DNA of 42,386 bases from a virus. The translations under genes and the position numbers were made by a program. Every line of letters begins with the position of its first letter. The stretch's first letter is position 1. The notes below the pieces were generated by a model. That model was not told the origin of the DNA and ran no database searches. It worked only from the letters and a program-made list of their open reading frames with translations. Of this stretch, positions 39,120 to 42,386 are shown piece after piece. The stretch spans positions 1-42,386 of IMG/VR virus record IMGVR_UViG_3300006641_000007, one strand, 5' to 3'.

Positions 39120-39839
39120 ATGGCTTCCACAATCACTCAAACCACACTTTCCGGTTCCATCAACCAGAACGCCCTCGTTCTGACGGTGGCTTCCGCAACC
39201 AACATCACGGCACCCGTCGCGAACTTCCAACAGTCGATTTACGTCATCAACCCGGACCAGACCAAGGGCGAGTTGATGTACGTAACCGGCGTCAGCGGTA
39301 CGCAGATTTCGGTGGCCCGTTCCAGCCTCTTCCGGCAAAGCTTTTACACCGGCGCGATTATCATCATCGCCCCGGCTCCGGTTGCAGGCTCCGCGTTCGG
39401 CGGCAACTTCAACGGCGGTTTCTTCGAGACCGATCCCGTTGGAGATCCGAGCGTGTCCGGCTCCTATCCGGGCGCTCCCGTCGTCACTCCGTGGGTTAAC
39501 GTCACCAACGGCAACCAATGGCTTCAGGGCATCAACGGCCAGTGGGTTCCCGGTTGGAACAATCCGAGCGGGATCAAGGGCGTAACAGCGGCGGTGGCTT
39601 CGGCTGCTGGCGCTATCACGCCTTCCGGCCCGCTGTTCCACGTAACGGGCACCGCAGCGGTCACTGGGTTTACCATCCCGGTCGGCTTCTCTGGCGGTTC
39701 GTTCACCATCATTCCCGATGGCGTTTTCACCTGGACTACGGCAGGAAATATCGGCTTGGCCGGTACCGCTGTCGTTAGCCGGTCGTTGACGTTCACCTGG
39801 GACAGCAACGCTGGCAAGTTCTATCCTTCGTACGTCTAA
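39120..39839 (+). CDS. Coat-adjacent structural (decoration-like) protein
   Basis: A 239-residue protein with few charges and beta-rich, Gly/Thr/Val-rich composition. The N-terminal half (ALVLTVASATNI, GELMYVTGVSGTQISVAR) looks like a phage Ig-like or tail-decoration domain. TAGAGGAG lies before the ATG. Position straight after the coat gene suggests a decoration or head fibre. Confidence 0.6.
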   Translation: MASTITQTTLSGSINQNALVLTVASATNITAPVANFQQSIYVINPDQTKGELMYVTGVSGTQISVARSSLFRQSFYTGAIIIIAPAPVAGSAFGGNFNGGFFETDPVGDPSVSGSYPGAPVVTPWVNVTNGNQWLQGINGQWVPGWNNPSGIKGVTAAVASAAGAITPSGPLFHVTGTAAVTGFTIPVGFSGGSFTIIPDGVFTWTTAGNIGLAGTAVVSRSLTFTWDSNAGKFYPSYV

Positions 39840-39868
39840 GGGGAACGTGTCAGCAGTCATTACCAGCA

Positions 39869-39897
39869 GGGTGCCCGCGCCAAACTCGCGGGCACCC
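39869..39897 (+). promoter_or_regulatory. Strong hairpin downstream of the coat and decoration genes
   Basis: A perfect 11-bp stem GGGTGCCCGCG/CGCGGGCACCC has a 7-nt loop and no U tract. It probably acts as an mRNA 3'-end stabiliser or partial attenuator that lowers expression of the following tail genes. Confidence 0.65.
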
Positions 39898-39927
39898 GTT
39901 GGGTTCAACATCGAAACAGGAGACGAC

Positions 39928-40386
39928 ATGGCAAACGTTCAGGTAATGGGTGGAGTTTCCACCGAAGGCGGATTGAAAGAAGCGCAGGCAGTCCAGCGGC
40001 GGCACAATGCGGAGGTTGCTGACGCGCTGCTGAACATCAGTGGCGTGGGCACTGCAACGGGAGAGCCCGCGCACAAAGACGACGCCCGTCCCGCTTACAA
40101 GCATCAGCAGTTCCCCAAGATGCTATACAAGCCGCTTCCCGGCATCGACGGCGAAAAAGTCGTTATGTCTGACGTGGAGATGGCTGTTGCGGTTCAGAAC
40201 GGCTGGCGCGAGGAACCTTATCCCCGCGCACCGCAGGCAATTCACGATCCGGCGCAGGAGAAAAAAGAACTGCTCGATACCAACCAGCGGCTCCAATCGC
40301 AACTTATCCAGCAGGCCGAGCTTATGGAGAAGATGGCGGCACGGCTGGAAGCCATCGAAAAGAGCGGCAAGAAGAAAGGCGAGTAA
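39928..40386 (+). CDS. 152-residue hypothetical head/tail joining region protein
   Basis: The N-terminus is beta/Gly-rich, the middle has PKMLYKPLPGID and SDVEMAVAVQNGW, and the C-terminus is a coiled coil (KKELLDTNQRLQSQLIQQAELM...) with a Lys-rich end. ACAGGAGA precedes the ATG at 39928, which is preferred to a GTG at 39847 because the hairpin lies between. Function is unknown. Confidence 0.55.
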   Translation: MANVQVMGGVSTEGGLKEAQAVQRRHNAEVADALLNISGVGTATGEPAHKDDARPAYKHQQFPKMLYKPLPGIDGEKVVMSDVEMAVAVQNGWREEPYPRAPQAIHDPAQEKKELLDTNQRLQSQLIQQAELMEKMAARLEAIEKSGKKKGE

Positions 40387-41307
40387 ATGCCGACAGGCCA
40401 AGCAGTCATCACCAACACGCTCACGAAGCTTGGGTTGGTTCCACAAGGTGGGACACCGAGCGCGTCAGACTCTACGTATTGCCTCAACGAGTTAAACAAT
40501 ATGTGGGCGGCGTGGGGGATTGACGAGGGCCTGATTTACGGCCAGCAAACCTTTCAGTCGGCGTTAACGGCGGGGCGCGCGGTGTACTCCATTGGGACAA
40601 ATGGAACATTCAACACTTCGCGACCCGCCCGCATTTACAAGGCGTTCGCGCTTGGCGCCGCCGCATTTACGGCGACCACAACCAGCAGCAGCGCGGTGTT
40701 GACTTCTATCGCGGACACATCTTCACTGGCTGTCGGGCAGATGGTCATGGGCGCGGGCATCCCCGCCAACTCTTACATCTTGTCCATTGTCACGAACACC
40801 TCAGCGACCATCAGCAACACGGCCACGGCATCGGCAACAATCACGGCTTACGTTACGACCGGGAACCGCAACGAGATCAAGATCGTAGAGGCCGGCCAGT
40901 ATTACAGCCATAACGATCTTGGCGCAACGGCCAAAACACCGGACGAACTGTACCCGGACTACCTGACCAGCGGGACGGATGGCACGATGAATCTGTACCT
41001 GTTCCCGGTGCCATCCACAGCCCCGATTGGGATCGAGTTGGATTTTGGGGCGATTTTCTCAACATGGGCATTGGGCACGAATTACCTGATTCCGCCAGGG
41101 TATCAGGACTGTATCGAATGGACGCTGGCGTTTCGCGTGCTACCCGGCTTCGGTGAGGCAATCAGTCAGGGAGTGGCTGAGGTAGTTGCCGCGCAGGCGA
41201 CAAAGGCAGAGGCGAGATTGCGGGCGATGAACGCATTCAACCGACAGATACCACCGCAAGCCGTAACCGCGCCCGGTAGCGCGCCCGCCGCGCAGCAGGG
41301 GGCCTAA
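40387..41307 (+). CDS. P22 gp4-like tail accessory factor, first copy
   Basis: A 306-residue protein, longer than P22 gp4 (166 aa). The N-terminal part (ITNTLTKLGLVPQGGTPSASD, then CLNELNNMWAAWG) and the C-terminal LIPPGYQDCIEWTLAFRV match the gp4 family, which forms a ring between portal and tail hub. About 65 residues (95-160, with VGQMVMGAGIPANSYI and ATISNTATASA) are inserted as a beta-domain. A similar insert occurs in the next gene. Confidence 0.75.
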   Translation: MPTGQAVITNTLTKLGLVPQGGTPSASDSTYCLNELNNMWAAWGIDEGLIYGQQTFQSALTAGRAVYSIGTNGTFNTSRPARIYKAFALGAAAFTATTTSSSAVLTSIADTSSLAVGQMVMGAGIPANSYILSIVTNTSATISNTATASATITAYVTTGNRNEIKIVEAGQYYSHNDLGATAKTPDELYPDYLTSGTDGTMNLYLFPVPSTAPIGIELDFGAIFSTWALGTNYLIPPGYQDCIEWTLAFRVLPGFGEAISQGVAEVVAAQATKAEARLRAMNAFNRQIPPQAVTAPGSAPAAQQGA

Positions 41308-42287
41308 TGTCTCTCATCACGGCGCAGGATTATATCTACAACGCGCTCAGAAAATGCGGGCAACTGCGACCCGGCTACACCGAATCGGCGGAACTGTTGA
41401 GCGATGGTCTGGACGAGTTCAAGGCGATGTTTGACAGTTACAACGCGCGCCGCACGATGAACTACAGCATTCCTGATTACATTTATGAAATTGGGAGCAG
41501 CACCGGACTGGATGGGATTTACGGCCCATCGATTCAGTTCACCATCGGACCATCGTTCACAATCTCGGCAACATTGACAAGCGGGCTCACGACGGCGCTG
41601 GTGGCCAATACCTTTGGCCTTATAATCGGCCAGACGATTACCGGGACCGGGATTCAAAGCGGAACCACGATTCAGGCGATTTCGGTCAATTCCAGCATTA
41701 CCCTGAGTAACGCGGCGACGGCGACAGGCGCACAGATCATTACGGTTCTTCCATCGTTCTCAGGGCCACGGCCAGAGGGCATTGTTCGCATGAATTTGTA
41801 CATGACGAGCACCAGCCCATCGCAGCCAACGCGAATCCCGATTCAGATGGTGAGCGCAGAACAGTGGGCGGCAATTCCCGTTCTGCAAATCACGGCGATT
41901 AACGTCACCACAACCTGCTACTACGATCCGCAGATGCCGCAGGGCGTGTTGAATGTCTGGCCTCCGCTGAACGGCAACTCGCTCGAAATCTTTACGTGGG
42001 GATTCCTGACGCCGCCGGTGGCACTGACTACCGGTATCAGCCTGCCGCCGGGATATGCCGATGTGATTATTTGGGACTTGGCGCGGCGCATGTGGCCGAT
42101 GCTGACCAAATCGGTGCTGGTCAACAAGGTTTCCCATCAGTGGTTATGCGGGCAGGCGGCGATTGCGCGAAAAGCAGTCATGGACGTGAACCGCCCGCGC
42201 CCGAAGCTGACCAACGACTTCCGGGGAGGACGCGGCAGCAATGCGGTCTGTGATTGGTCCCTTCTGCTCACTGGTTCTCCGTACTGA
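41307..42287 (+). CDS. P22 gp4-like tail accessory factor, second copy
   Basis: A 326-residue paralogue of the preceding protein. It shares DYIYNALRKCGQLRPGYTES with GLDEFKAMFDSYNARR, and LPPGYADVIIWDLARRM near the C-terminus. It also carries an inserted beta-domain (IIGQTITGTGIQSGTTI, SITLSNAATATGAQI; about 95-155). It starts in a TAATG overlap. Two gp4-like proteins may form stacked or mixed rings. Confidence 0.75.
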   Translation: MSLITAQDYIYNALRKCGQLRPGYTESAELLSDGLDEFKAMFDSYNARRTMNYSIPDYIYEIGSSTGLDGIYGPSIQFTIGPSFTISATLTSGLTTALVANTFGLIIGQTITGTGIQSGTTIQAISVNSSITLSNAATATGAQIITVLPSFSGPRPEGIVRMNLYMTSTSPSQPTRIPIQMVSAEQWAAIPVLQITAINVTTTCYYDPQMPQGVLNVWPPLNGNSLEIFTWGFLTPPVALTTGISLPPGYADVIIWDLARRMWPMLTKSVLVNKVSHQWLCGQAAIARKAVMDVNRPRPKLTNDFRGGRGSNAVCDWSLLLTGSPY

Positions 42288-42292
42288 TTGAC

Positions 42293-42386
42293 ATGAGCAT
42301 CAACTTCGATGGCTTCATCGGCCCTTCGTATCAGTTGGACAATTCCTATGCGGGGATTGAGCGGCTGGTCAACGCCTTCCTCATCG
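42293..42386 (+). CDS. P22 gp10-like protein (5' part; continues at base 1)
   Basis: The ATG at 42293 begins MSINFDGFIGPSYQLDNSYA and runs through the terminal repeat into the main part at 1-1569 after circular joining. It lies 5 nt after the second gp4-like gene. No clear Shine-Dalgarno sequence is present. Confidence 0.75.
   Translation, partial: MSINFDGFIGPSYQLDNSYAGIERLVNAFLI
42317..42386. repeat. Terminal direct repeat, right copy
   Basis: These 70 bases are identical to 1-70 and represent the overlap of a circular assembly. Confidence 0.95.

Noticed and set aside
37943-39136. 397-codon open frame antisense to the coat gene
   Set aside because: It covers a clear coat gene, is Arg/Val-rich with no start signals, and is a by-product of the GC-rich codon pattern. 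The similar antisense frames at 39087-39929, 23751-24701 and 580-1254 were rejected for the same reason.
1-42386. Integrase, CI-like repressor, CRISPR array or insertion sequence
   Set aside because: I looked for tyrosine or serine recombinase motifs, HTH repressors, regularly spaced repeats and transposase genes, and found none. The tRNA-like element alone does not prove an attachment site.

Overview
The window is one complete circular or circularly permuted phage genome. Bases 1-70 are repeated exactly at 42317-42386, and one virion gene (P22 gp10-like) reads continuously across the join, so the unique length is about 42,316 bp. The head and tail gene order is that of a P22-like podovirus: terminase, portal, scaffold, coat, two gp4-like tail factors, gp10, a needle/fibre protein, three ejection-type proteins and a beta-helix tailspike. 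I see no integrase and no CI-type repressor. The host cannot be proven from the sequence. Sec signal peptides and an N-terminal domain style that I associate with Acidobacteriota suggest a Gram-negative soil or sediment bacterium of that kind (weak inference).

Layout. (1) 42293 to 13034, + strand: tail and virion genes, ending with four consecutive genes for proteins that start with signal peptides (tailspike, two small proteins, SGNH esterase). (2) 13038-14078, +: overlapping small membrane, coiled-coil and proline-rich proteins that look like a lysis cassette, but no recognisable endolysin. (3) 14053-14844, +: a strong promoter, a tRNA-like element without an anticodon arm, and a membrane protein. 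(4) 21086 down to 14792, - strand: a tightly overlapping early operon with RecT, RusA, an HD-like protein, an ASCH-like protein and several CxxC proteins. (5) 21084-21183: a symmetric bidirectional control region with two AAATTT palindromes between the -35 boxes. (6) 21215-29479, +: an RHH regulator, DUF5131, a helicase-methyltransferase fusion, and a DUF1376 plus DnaB replication pair. (7) 29531-30187, -: a short leftward unit ending at a terminator. (8) 30234-42386, +: small genes, TerL, a beta-helix protein, then the head genes.

How it works together. Early transcription probably runs both ways from 21.13 kb. Leftward it makes recombination and accessory proteins; rightward it makes the replication proteins. 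The rightward units from 30.2 kb onward make packaging and virion proteins, and run through the circular join into the tail and lysis genes. A recurring feature is a -10-like hexamer exactly 6 nt before a start codon that lacks a Shine-Dalgarno sequence, seen at most transcription-unit starts on both strands. This suggests leaderless mRNAs. Most other genes are coupled by ATGA or TAATG overlaps or have clear Shine-Dalgarno sequences.
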